A stretch of 64,000 nucleotides of DNA. It comes from Pseudolabrys sp. Its GTDB lineage: Bacteria; Pseudomonadota; Alphaproteobacteria; Rhizobiales; Xanthobacteraceae. Shown piece after piece: positions 56,198-63,231 of the stretch; within the stretch, counting starts at the first letter, position 1; the number at the start of each line of letters is the position of its first letter. The position numbers and the translations under genes were made by a program. The notes under the pieces were generated by a model. That model did no database searches and was not told where the DNA came from. It saw only the letters and a list, made by a program, of their open reading frames with translations. Location: positions 1-64,000 of the forward strand of contig JALHNV010000002.1 of assembly GCA_022843325.1 (NCBI GenBank), written 5' to 3'.

Positions 56198-56974
56198 ATG
56201 CGTCGCCTGCGCAACCTGATTCCCGGCGTCGATTCCGACCTGTTGATGCGGGACGCGGCCAGGGCGATGCCCGATCCGGCGCGGCGCGGTTTTCTGCGCG
56301 GTGCGGCCAGTCTCGGCGCGCTGACATTTCTCACCGGCTGCGACATTATCGATGGCAATTCCGCCGAGGCCGTGCTGCGCAAGATTTCCGAATTCAACGA
56401 CGGCGCCCAGGCGCTGCTGTTCCGGCGCGGCGCGCTGGCGCCGGAATATCCGGCGAGCGCCGTCACCCGGCCGTTTCCGTTCAACGCCTATTACGCTCTG
56501 AGCGAAGCGCCGGTGCTCGATGGCAGCCTGTACCGGTTCGAAGTCGGTGGGCTGGTCGACAACAAGAAGCCGTGGACCCTCGATGAACTGCATGCGCTGC
56601 CGCAGGTGTCGCAGATCACGCGGCTGATCTGCGTCGAGGGCTGGAGCGCGATCGGCTCGTGGCAGGGGGCACGGCTGTCGGACTTCCTCGCCCGCGTCGG
56701 CGCCGATACCCGCGCCAAATACGTCTGGTTCAGATGCGCCGAGGGCTACAGCAACACCATCGACATGGCGACCGCGCTGCATCCGCAGACCCAGATGGCG
56801 TTTCGGTTCGACAACGAAATCCTGCCGCGCGCCTATGGCTTCCCGATGAAAATCCGCATGCCGACCAAGCTCGGCTTCAAGAACCCGAAATACGTGGTGG
56901 CGATGGAAGTCACCAACACCGACAAAGGCGGCTACTGGGAGGACCAGGGCTACAACTGGTTCAGCGGATTATGA
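56198..56974 (+). CDS. Molybdopterin-dependent oxidoreductase, sulfite-oxidase fold
   Basis: 258 residues. The N-terminus carries a twin-arginine signal (ARRGFLRGAASLGALTFLTGC) that ends in a lipobox-like LTGC, so it may be a Tat-exported lipoprotein. The SUOX-fold domain has the molybdenum-ligand cysteine in LICVEGWSAIGSWQG (about 146-160) and the YSNTIDMATALHP and GFPMKIRMPTKLGFK segments. It resembles MsrP/YedY-like enzymes, which reduce oxidised methionine or other S/N-oxides, but a different substrate is possible. Its cytochrome b partner is directly upstream. Its last bases overlap the convergent NDH-2 gene by six. Confidence 0.9.
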   Translation: MRRLRNLIPGVDSDLLMRDAARAMPDPARRGFLRGAASLGALTFLTGCDIIDGNSAEAVLRKISEFNDGAQALLFRRGALAPEYPASAVTRPFPFNAYYALSEAPVLDGSLYRFEVGGLVDNKKPWTLDELHALPQVSQITRLICVEGWSAIGSWQGARLSDFLARVGADTRAKYVWFRCAEGYSNTIDMATALHPQTQMAFRFDNEILPRAYGFPMKIRMPTKLGFKNPKYVVAMEVTNTDKGGYWEDQGYNWFSGL

Positions 56975-58261
56975 CGACGCCGGCTTCTTCTCCTTTGGCG
57001 GGCGGTCGTTTTCGGTGATCAGCCGGGCGCCGCGCTGGTAGGTGAGGTAGCTCCAGAACCAGGTGAGGGCGACGTTGAAGCGGTTGCGCGCCCCGATCAG
57101 AAAATAGATGTGCGCCAGGCTCCAGAACAGCCAGCCGATCCGGCCGGTCAGGCGCAGGCGGCCAAACTGCACCACGGCGGCGCGGCGGCTGATGGTGGCG
57201 AGGTCGCCGCGATGCCGGTAGCGGAACGGCGTATCGGCCGGACGGCCGGCCACGCGCGCCGCGATCACCTCACCGACGTAATGGCCCATCTGCTTGGCGG
57301 CCGGCGCGATGCCAGGCACCGGCTTGCCGTCGCTTTGCGTGACCGAGGCGGTGTCGCCGATGACGAATACATTCGCATGCCCGGGCACCGACAGATCGGG
57401 CGCGACTTTGACGCGCCCTGCGCGGTCGGCCTCGGCGTCGAGCCAGGTTGCCGCCGGCGAGGCTTTCACCCCGGCGGCCCAGATGATGTTCCAGGCGTCG
57501 ATGCGCCCGGCTTTGGTGTCGACGCCGTGATCGTCACAGCCGGTCACCGCGGTGTCCGTCATCACCTCGACGCCGGCCTCCTCCAGCGCCTTGCGCACAT
57601 AGTCGGACACTTCGGGCGGAAAAGCGGGCAGCACGCGCGGCCCGGCCTCCACCAGGATGATGCGGGCCATGCGCGGGTCAATGCGGCGGAAGTCGGTCGC
57701 CAGCGTCTTGCGGGCGATGTCGGCGATGGCGCCAGCCATCTCGATGCCGGTAGCGCCGCCGCCGATAATGACGAAAGTCAGCCGCCGGCCCCGATCGCCT
57801 GTGTCGGCCAGCGTCTCGGCCCGCTCGAAGGCGACCAGAATGCTGCGGCGTATGCGGGTGGCGTCGTCGATGGTCTTGAGGCCCGACGCCACCGCGGCCC
57901 ATTCGTCATGGCCGAAATAGGAATGCATCGCGCCGGTGGCGAGCACCAGGTAGTCGTAGGGGACAGCGCCGGACTCCGTGAGCACCTTTTGCCCCGCGGT
58001 ATCGACGCCGCGCACCGGCTCCATAAGCACCGTGGCGTTATGCTGCTCGCGCAGGATGTGACGAATCGGCCAGGCGACGTCGGCCGGCGACAGCGCCGCC
58101 GTCGCCACCTGGTACAGCAAGGGCTGGAAGCAGTGATGGTTCTGCCGGTCGATCACGGTGATGTCGGCCGCGGCGTTGCGAAGCGCCACCGCCGCCTCAA
58201 GACCGCCGAAGCCGGCACCGACGATCACCACTTTCGGCCGGTGCGGCTGATCCGGGTTCAT
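56969..58261 (-). CDS. Type II NADH dehydrogenase (NDH-2)
   Basis: 430 residues from the ATG at 58261 (MNPDQPHRPKVVIVGAGFGG); a longer frame to 58306 is not needed. FAD-binding VVIVGAGFGGLEAAVAL (about 10-26), NAD-binding FVIIGGGATGIEMAGAIADIA (about 162-182) and the C-terminal FAD segment NVFVIGDTASV (about 297-307) are present. The C-terminal about 70 residues contain a hydrophobic/aromatic membrane-association region (WLFWSLAHIYFLIGARNRFNV). It passes electrons from NADH to quinone without proton pumping. Confidence 0.94.
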   Translation of the reverse strand: MNPDQPHRPKVVIVGAGFGGLEAAVALRNAAADITVIDRQNHHCFQPLLYQVATAALSPADVAWPIRHILREQHNATVLMEPVRGVDTAGQKVLTESGAVPYDYLVLATGAMHSYFGHDEWAAVASGLKTIDDATRIRRSILVAFERAETLADTGDRGRRLTFVIIGGGATGIEMAGAIADIARKTLATDFRRIDPRMARIILVEAGPRVLPAFPPEVSDYVRKALEEAGVEVMTDTAVTGCDDHGVDTKAGRIDAWNIIWAAGVKASPAATWLDAEADRAGRVKVAPDLSVPGHANVFVIGDTASVTQSDGKPVPGIAPAAKQMGHYVGEVIAARVAGRPADTPFRYRHRGDLATISRRAAVVQFGRLRLTGRIGWLFWSLAHIYFLIGARNRFNVALTWFWSYLTYQRGARLITENDRPPKEKKPASS

Positions 58262-58371
58262 GCCTGATATCCCTGCGTTGCGGCCAGGTGGCAAGTCAGT
58301 TGCCAAGCCGAGGCCGAGCCATTAGCACTGCCGCTCATCGCAAAAGTCGATAGAACGGCGAGGCAACGTCC

Positions 58372-59481
58372 ATGGCAACCCACAATCTCCTGCTGCTCCC
58401 CGGTGACGGCATCGGCCCCGAAGTGATGGGCGAAGTGAAGCGTGTCGTCGACTTCTTCAACAAACGGGGTCCCGACAAGTTCACCACCGAGGACGCTTTG
58501 GTGGGCGGCAGCTGCTACGACGCGCACGGCGTCTCCATCACGGATGCCACGATGGACAAGGCGAAATCGGCCGCTGCGGTGATCTTCGGTGCGGTCGGGG
58601 GACCGAAGTGGGACAAAGTGCCCTATGAGGCCCGCCCCGAGGCGGGCCTGCTGCGGCTGCGCAAGGATCTCGCGCTCTATGCCAACCTGCGCCCGGCGGT
58701 GACCTATCCGGCGCTGGCCGAGGCCTCCTCGCTGAAGCGCGAGCTGGTCGAAGGCCTCGACATCATGATTTTGCGCGAGCTGACCGGCGGCGTCTATTTC
58801 GGCGAGCCGAAGACCATCACCGATCTCGGCAACGGCCAGAAGCGCGCCGTCGATACCCAGGTCTATGACACCTACGAGATCGAGCGGATCGGCCGCGTCG
58901 CCTTCGAGCTGGCGCGCAAGCGCAAGAACAAAGTCACCTCGATGGAAAAACGCAACGTCATGAAATCGGGCCTGCTGTGGAACGAAGTCATCACGGCGCT
59001 GCACGCGCGCGAGTTCAAGGACGTCGAGCTGGAGCATCAGCTCGCCGATTCCGGCGGCATGCAACTGGTGCGCAACCCGAAGCAGTTCGACGTCATCGTC
59101 ACCGACAACCTGTTCGGCGACATGCTGTCGGACATCGCCGCGATGCTGACCGGCTCGCTCGGCATGCTGGCCTCGGCCTCGCTCGGTGAGGTCGATCCCA
59201 AGACCAAGCGCCGCAAGGCACTGTACGAGCCGGTGCACGGATCGGCGCCCGACATCGCCGGCAAGGGAATCGCCAACCCGATCGCCATGATCGCGTCGTT
59301 CGGCATGGCGCTGCGCTATTCGTTCGACATGGGCAAGGAAGCCGACATGATCGACAAGGCCATCGCCGCCACGCTCGACAAGGGTCTGCGCACCGCCGAC
59401 ATTGCCGGGCCGGGTGCAAAGTCCGTCGGCACCGCCGAGATGGGCTCGGCCATCATTGCCGAACTGGAAGCGCTGGCCTGA
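58372..59481 (+). CDS. leuB: 3-isopropylmalate dehydrogenase
   Basis: 369 residues; NAD-dependent oxidative decarboxylation in leucine synthesis. Segments include [13 protein letters not shown] (about 6-18), the substrate-binding [13 protein letters not shown] (about 134-146) with catalytic Tyr, and the metal-binding [26 protein letters not shown] (Asp residues near 247-251). The [20 protein letters not shown] segment follows. Length is normal. A strong hairpin terminator follows. leuC and leuD are not in the window. Confidence 0.97.
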   Translation: MATHNLLLLPGDGIGPEVMGEVKRVVDFFNKRGPDKFTTEDALVGGSCYDAHGVSITDATMDKAKSAAAVIFGAVGGPKWDKVPYEARPEAGLLRLRKDLALYANLRPAVTYPALAEASSLKRELVEGLDIMILRELTGGVYFGEPKTITDLGNGQKRAVDTQVYDTYEIERIGRVAFELARKRKNKVTSMEKRNVMKSGLLWNEVITALHAREFKDVELEHQLADSGGMQLVRNPKQFDVIVTDNLFGDMLSDIAAMLTGSLGMLASASLGEVDPKTKRRKALYEPVHGSAPDIAGKGIANPIAMIASFGMALRYSFDMGKEADMIDKAIAATLDKGLRTADIAGPGAKSVGTAEMGSAIIAELEALA

Positions 59482-59504
59482 CGCCGACGCGCTCGCCTTC
59501 AAAC

Positions 59505-59535
59505 AAAAAACGCGGCCCGGTGGGCCGCGTTTTGC
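59505..59535. terminator. Bidirectional intrinsic terminator after leuB
   Basis: Stem AAAACGCGGCCC / GGGCCGCGTTTT (59507-59518 and 59522-59533) with loop GGT has A-run on one side and T-run on the other. It separates convergent leuB and the small stress-promoter gene. Confidence 0.85.
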
Positions 59536-59559
59536 ATTCCGAGCCTGCCTGAGCGGAAA

Positions 59560-59931
59560 CTAGAAACCGATCCACGGATTGTTGCGGCCCGGCAGCGTCC
59601 ACATGTCCGGCAGCGACGTCTGATTGCCGCCGAATACGGTGTTATTGAGCACGTTGCTGGCCGAGTAATTCGACGGATAGGCGTATTTGTGGTCGCTGTT
59701 CTCGCCCGGGAAAACTTCGGTGCCGGGATCGAGGTAGGAACGGCGCTGCACGATGATCCGGGTGCGGGCGCGGCCGTCTTCGCCGCGGGTAGTGACAACC
59801 GTGCGTCCGCGCGCGTCATACACGATGGCGCTGTTGCGCTGCTGCCGGGACTGCGCTTCGGCGACCGGCGCGGCCAGCAGGGTGGCGGTGGCAGCGACGG
59901 CAAAGGCGCCGGCAACGACTTTCAAGAGCAT
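59560..59931 (-). CDS. Secreted protein of unknown function under a stress-type promoter
   Basis: 123 residues from the ATG at 59931 (GAGGA just upstream), opening a signal peptide (about 1-26, MLLKVVAGAFAVAATATLLA, ending AEAQ). The mature part has an IVYDARGRTVVTTRGEDGRARTRIIVQ region with a beta-strand pattern and a C-terminal NNTVFGGNQTSLPDMWTLPGRNNPWIGF. No named family known to me. An exact EcfG-type promoter lies 96-120 bases upstream. A longer frame to 59988 is rejected because it would lose the signal peptide. Confidence 0.78.
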   Translation of the reverse strand: MLLKVVAGAFAVAATATLLAAPVAEAQSRQQRNSAIVYDARGRTVVTTRGEDGRARTRIIVQRRSYLDPGTEVFPGENSDHKYAYPSNYSASNVLNNTVFGGNQTSLPDMWTLPGRNNPWIGF

Positions 59932-60026
59932 GTGATCCTCAACCGGTTCATGGTGCGATTCAGTGTAGCGGTCTTCGCGCCGGGACAACAGACCTATTCA
60001 GCCACATGCCCGGGAGGCATTCAGAA

Positions 60027-60051
60027 AACGCCAACCGGCCGGGTTCGTTCC
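60027..60051 (-). promoter_or_regulatory. EcfG-type general stress promoter
   Basis: On the minus strand GGAAC (60051-60047), exactly 16 bases, CGTT (60030-60027). It faces the small secreted-protein gene, whose ATG is 95 bases further. It lies in the gap shared with the divergent ECF sigma gene but has the wrong orientation for that gene. Confidence 0.7.
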
Positions 60052-60124
60052 AGCCCGTTGCTTTTGCCGCACCGCGAACCGATAGTCGGGGCATCGCGAC
60101 CGCACAGCCACCGGGACATGGCCC

Positions 60125-60628
60125 ATGGCGCTCGACACCCACGCCGCTCTGCCGGCGCTGCTGCCGCGTCTGGTGGCGTTCGCCCGCACCATCGTCAACG
60201 ACGCCGACGCCGCCCGCGACCTGGTGCAAGAGGCGGTGGCCCGCGCGCTCGGCGCCGGCCGTATCCCGGCCGATGCACCGGCCTACCGCGCATGGATGTT
60301 CAAGATCGTCCGCAACGCCGCGCTTGACGAATTGCGGCGGCGGCGTCCCGAACCGGCCGAGCCGGCGCCGGCGGTCGACCTCTGGCGCTTCGACAGCGCC
60401 GCCATCGCCAAAATCACCGTCGAGCAGGGCATGGCGTCGCTGCCGCCGCTGCACCGCGAAATAATCGCCTTGATCGACATTGCCGGTTTCAGCTACGCCG
60501 AGGCGGCCGATGTCCTGAGCGTCCCCATCGGGACGGTCATGAGCCGCATCACCCGGGCCCGGCTGGCGCTGCTGGCGGCCATTGAAGCGAGCTCGGTGAG
60601 GCCGATGAAGTCGAAGCATGGCACCTGA
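60125..60628 (+). CDS. ECF-type RNA polymerase sigma factor
   Basis: 167 residues with region 2 (about 8-72, LPRLVAFARTIVNDADAARDLVQEAVARAL ... FKIVRNAALDELRRRR) and region 4 (about 100-155, MASLPPLHREIIALIDIAGFSYAEAADVLSVPIGTVMSRITRARLAL). It overlaps the following anti-sigma gene by 11 bases. Context with sorA-like and cytochrome c genes suggests the sulfite-responsive ECF26-type group, of which S. meliloti RpoE1/RpoE4 are examples as I recall. No good match to its own presumed promoter is seen just upstream. Confidence 0.93.
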   Translation: MALDTHAALPALLPRLVAFARTIVNDADAARDLVQEAVARALGAGRIPADAPAYRAWMFKIVRNAALDELRRRRPEPAEPAPAVDLWRFDSAAIAKITVEQGMASLPPLHREIIALIDIAGFSYAEAADVLSVPIGTVMSRITRARLALLAAIEASSVRPMKSKHGT

Positions 60629-61328
60629 ACCGAACGATACCGATATCGAGCGGCTGAACGCGCTGATCGATGGCGAACTGCCGCCGGCCGAGCACGCCGC
60701 TTTGGCGGCGCGCATTGCGGCCGGCCGCGAGCTGGCCGAGGCCCATGCGACGCTGGCGCGGCTCAAGGCCTGCATCGTCGAAAGCGCCGAGCAGACCCCG
60801 ATGGACGCCTTTGTGCTGCCGGCGCCGAAACGCCGGGGGCTGCCCGCGGTCGGGGCTGCCGCCGCCGCTGCCGCCATTTTGATCGCAGTCCTGGGCTGGT
60901 ACGCGCAGCGGCCGGTCGAGCGTACGCCCGCTTTCAGCATCGCACCGCTGGTCACATTGGCGTCGCTGCCGGCGGCGCCGGTGATCCCCGATCTGGCGCC
61001 GGCTGGGCTCAACTTGGTGGGCGCCGAAATCGAACGCGCCGGGGAGGCCGCGGTGCTGGTCGCCGCCTACCGCGGGCCGCGCGGCTGCCGTCTCGAATTG
61101 CGGGTGCGGCCGGCGGCGGTCGACCTTCCGCCGACCGCCGGCACGAGCCGCCGCGCCTGGACGGCGGGCGGCCTCGCCTACGAACTGGTAGCCTTCGGCA
61201 TGCCGGACGGGCGCTTCCTCGCTGTCGCCATGGCCGCCGAATCGGCCACCCGATCCGGCCTGTTGCCGGCCGACGCGGACAACCGGCTGCGCCAGGCCGG
61301 CCTGCAGGCGCCGCCCTGCGTCGGCTGA
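60618..61328 (+). CDS. Anti-sigma factor, single membrane helix
   Basis: 236 residues. The N-terminal cytoplasmic part (about 1-60, DIERLNALIDGELPPAEHAALAARIAAG) has the anti-sigma helix pattern but lacks the zinc HxxxCxxC motif. One membrane helix follows (about 75-95) and then a periplasmic domain (about 96-236) with cysteines in RGCRLEL and near the C-terminus (PPCVG). It should hold the ECF sigma factor inactive until a periplasmic signal is sensed. The overlap with the sigma gene supports pairing. Confidence 0.88.
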   Translation: MAPEPNDTDIERLNALIDGELPPAEHAALAARIAAGRELAEAHATLARLKACIVESAEQTPMDAFVLPAPKRRGLPAVGAAAAAAAILIAVLGWYAQRPVERTPAFSIAPLVTLASLPAAPVIPDLAPAGLNLVGAEIERAGEAAVLVAAYRGPRGCRLELRVRPAAVDLPPTAGTSRRAWTAGGLAYELVAFGMPDGRFLAVAMAAESATRSGLLPADADNRLRQAGLQAPPCVG

Positions 61329-61345
61329 TCGCCCCATAAAGTTTT

Positions 61346-61371
61346 GGAATAAATTTCCGGGCTGGTCCGTT
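61346..61371 (+). promoter_or_regulatory. Candidate ECF-sigma promoter of the sulfite dehydrogenase operon
   Basis: GGAAT (61346-61350), 17 bases, CGTT (61368-61371) lies between the anti-sigma stop (61328) and the sorA-like ATG (61443). It differs from the EcfG motif in one base of the -35 element. Recognition by the adjacent ECF sigma factor is inference. Confidence 0.55.
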
Positions 61372-61442
61372 TCTTCTCCAAGCGTCATGGCGGAGATCAT
61401 GACGCAACGTCGCCGCCGCGAGCGGCCAGGGAGAGAAACATC

Positions 61443-62792
61443 ATGCCGGACAAGATCGAACGTTCGATCGAGGAGCTGTATCGCGATAGCCCCGAACGCG
61501 CCGATGCGGAAGTTTTCGGCCGCGAAACCGGGCCGAGCCGCCGCGGCTTTCTGAACGGCGCCGGTTTGGCGGCCATGAGCGCCGTCGTCGGTGGCGCCAT
61601 CCCGTTCGCTGCCAACATGCCGGGCGGATTGATCCCCGCCGCGATGGCGCAGGCGACGCCGCCGACGCCGCCGCCGGCCAAGAAGGGCCCAACCTACCTC
61701 AATTATCCCGGCAAGAACGACCGGCTGGTGGTGATCGGCGAGCGTCCGCTGGTGGCGGAAACGCCCGAGCATTTGCTCGATGACGACACCACACCGATCG
61801 AGAAGTTTTTCATCCGTAACAACGGACAGATTCCGGAAGAGGCCAAAGAGGGCGACAAGTGGAAGATCGCCGTCGACGGTGAGGTCAACAACAAGCTCGA
61901 GCTGACGCTCGGCGAGCTGAAGTCGAAGTACAAGGCGCAGACGCGGCGCATGGTGCTGGAGTGCGGCGGCAACGGCCGCGCCTTCTACTCGCCGCCGGCC
62001 AGCGGCAACCAGTGGACCAATGGCGGCGCCGGTTGCGCCGAATGGACCGGCGTGCGGCTGGGCGACGTGCTGAAGGCCGCCGGCGTCAAGCCGTCCGGCA
62101 TCTACACGGCGCATTACTCGTCCGACCTGCATCTGTCCGGCGATGCCAGCCGCGAAGTGCTGTCGCGCGGCATGCGCATGGCCAAGGCGATGGATCCCGA
62201 CTCCATGATCGTCTGGGCGATGAACGGCCAGCCGCTGCCGAATATTCACGGCGGCCCGGTGCGTCTGCTGATCCCCGGCTGGCCGGGTTCGCTGTCGCAG
62301 AAATGGCTGACCAAGATTACCATCCGCGACAAGGAGCATGACGGTCAGGGCATGACCGGCACGTCCTACCGGCTGGCCATCAAGCCGATGGTGCCGGGCG
62401 ACAAGGCCGACCCGAAAAACTTCCGGGTGATGGAATCGATGCCGGTGCGCTCGATTATCACCAGCCCTGCCAACGGCACCAAGTTGGCCGCCGGATCCAA
62501 GGGAGTGAAATTGCGCGGCGCGTCGTGGGCCGGCGATCTCACCGTCAAGACCGTCGACGTCTCGACCGATTACGGCATGACCTGGCAGCCGGCCAAACTC
62601 GAGAAGCCGAAGAACAAATACGACTGGCAGCGCTGGACCGCCGCGGTGAAGCTGCCGGGCGACGGCTATTACGAGATCTGGGCGCGGGCGACGGATTCCA
62701 AAGGAAAGATGCAACCGCATGTCGCGGCGAACTGGAATCCCAGCGGCTACGGCGGCAATCCGATGCACCGCATCGCGGTGCTGGTCGGCTGA
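61443..62792 (+). CDS. sorA: Sulfite dehydrogenase (cytochrome), molybdopterin subunit, SorA-like
   Basis: 449 residues. A Tat signal is present (SRRGFLNGAGLAAMSAVVGG, cleavage near AMAQA at about 62). The SUOX-fold catalytic domain follows, with the molybdenum-ligand cysteine in MVLECGGNGRAFYSPP (about 172-187) and GGAGCAEWTGVRLGDVL, then a C-terminal Ig-like dimerisation domain (about 330-449, with DVSTDYGMTWQPA). It oxidises sulfite to sulfate in the periplasm and passes electrons to the cytochrome c encoded directly downstream. A GGGAGAG ribosome site precedes the ATG. SorA versus SorT type cannot be decided with certainty. Confidence 0.92.
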   Translation: MPDKIERSIEELYRDSPERADAEVFGRETGPSRRGFLNGAGLAAMSAVVGGAIPFAANMPGGLIPAAMAQATPPTPPPAKKGPTYLNYPGKNDRLVVIGERPLVAETPEHLLDDDTTPIEKFFIRNNGQIPEEAKEGDKWKIAVDGEVNNKLELTLGELKSKYKAQTRRMVLECGGNGRAFYSPPASGNQWTNGGAGCAEWTGVRLGDVLKAAGVKPSGIYTAHYSSDLHLSGDASREVLSRGMRMAKAMDPDSMIVWAMNGQPLPNIHGGPVRLLIPGWPGSLSQKWLTKITIRDKEHDGQGMTGTSYRLAIKPMVPGDKADPKNFRVMESMPVRSIITSPANGTKLAAGSKGVKLRGASWAGDLTVKTVDVSTDYGMTWQPAKLEKPKNKYDWQRWTAAVKLPGDGYYEIWARATDSKGKMQPHVAANWNPSGYGGNPMHRIAVLVG

Positions 62793-63187
62793 TGCAATTC
62801 CCGCACGTCACTGCCGCCGCGCCATGGGCGCGGCGGCTCACCCTCTTCGCAACGTTGCTGGTTGGCGTCTCGCTGTTAGCGGGCCTTGCTGGCGCACAGC
62901 AACAGACCTTCACCCCGCGCGACGAAAGTCCCGAGGAGTATCCGGCCGGTCCCGGACGCGACGAGACTTTCTATTCCTGCACCGCCTGTCATGGTTTCAA
63001 GCTGGTGGCGCAACAGGGCATGACGCGCCAGCGCTGGGACGACACGCTGGTCGTCATGACGCAACGGCACGGCATGCCGGCGCTGGAAGGCAGCGACCGC
63101 GAGCTGGTGCTGAACTATCTCGAAACGCACTATCCACCGACCGCGGCGGCGCCGGGCGGTTGGCAAAATCCGTTCCTCAATCGCTGA
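62792..63187 (+). CDS. sorB: Cytochrome c subunit of sulfite dehydrogenase, SorB-like
   Basis: 131 residues from the ATG at 62792, which overlaps the sorA stop (TGATG). A signal peptide (about 15-36, LTLFATLLVGVSLLAGLAGA) is followed by a small class I cytochrome c with the heme motif CTACH (about 64-68) and a probable axial methionine in HGMPALEG (about 92-99). It accepts electrons from the molybdopterin subunit. The coupling of the two genes supports a SorAB-type complex. Confidence 0.92.
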   Translation: MQFPHVTAAAPWARRLTLFATLLVGVSLLAGLAGAQQQTFTPRDESPEEYPAGPGRDETFYSCTACHGFKLVAQQGMTRQRWDDTLVVMTQRHGMPALEGSDRELVLNYLETHYPPTAAAPGGWQNPFLNR

Positions 63188-63231
63188 CGCCTGACACCCT
63201 TTGCGCTTGTGAGGGCGTCCGGGTATTGAAC

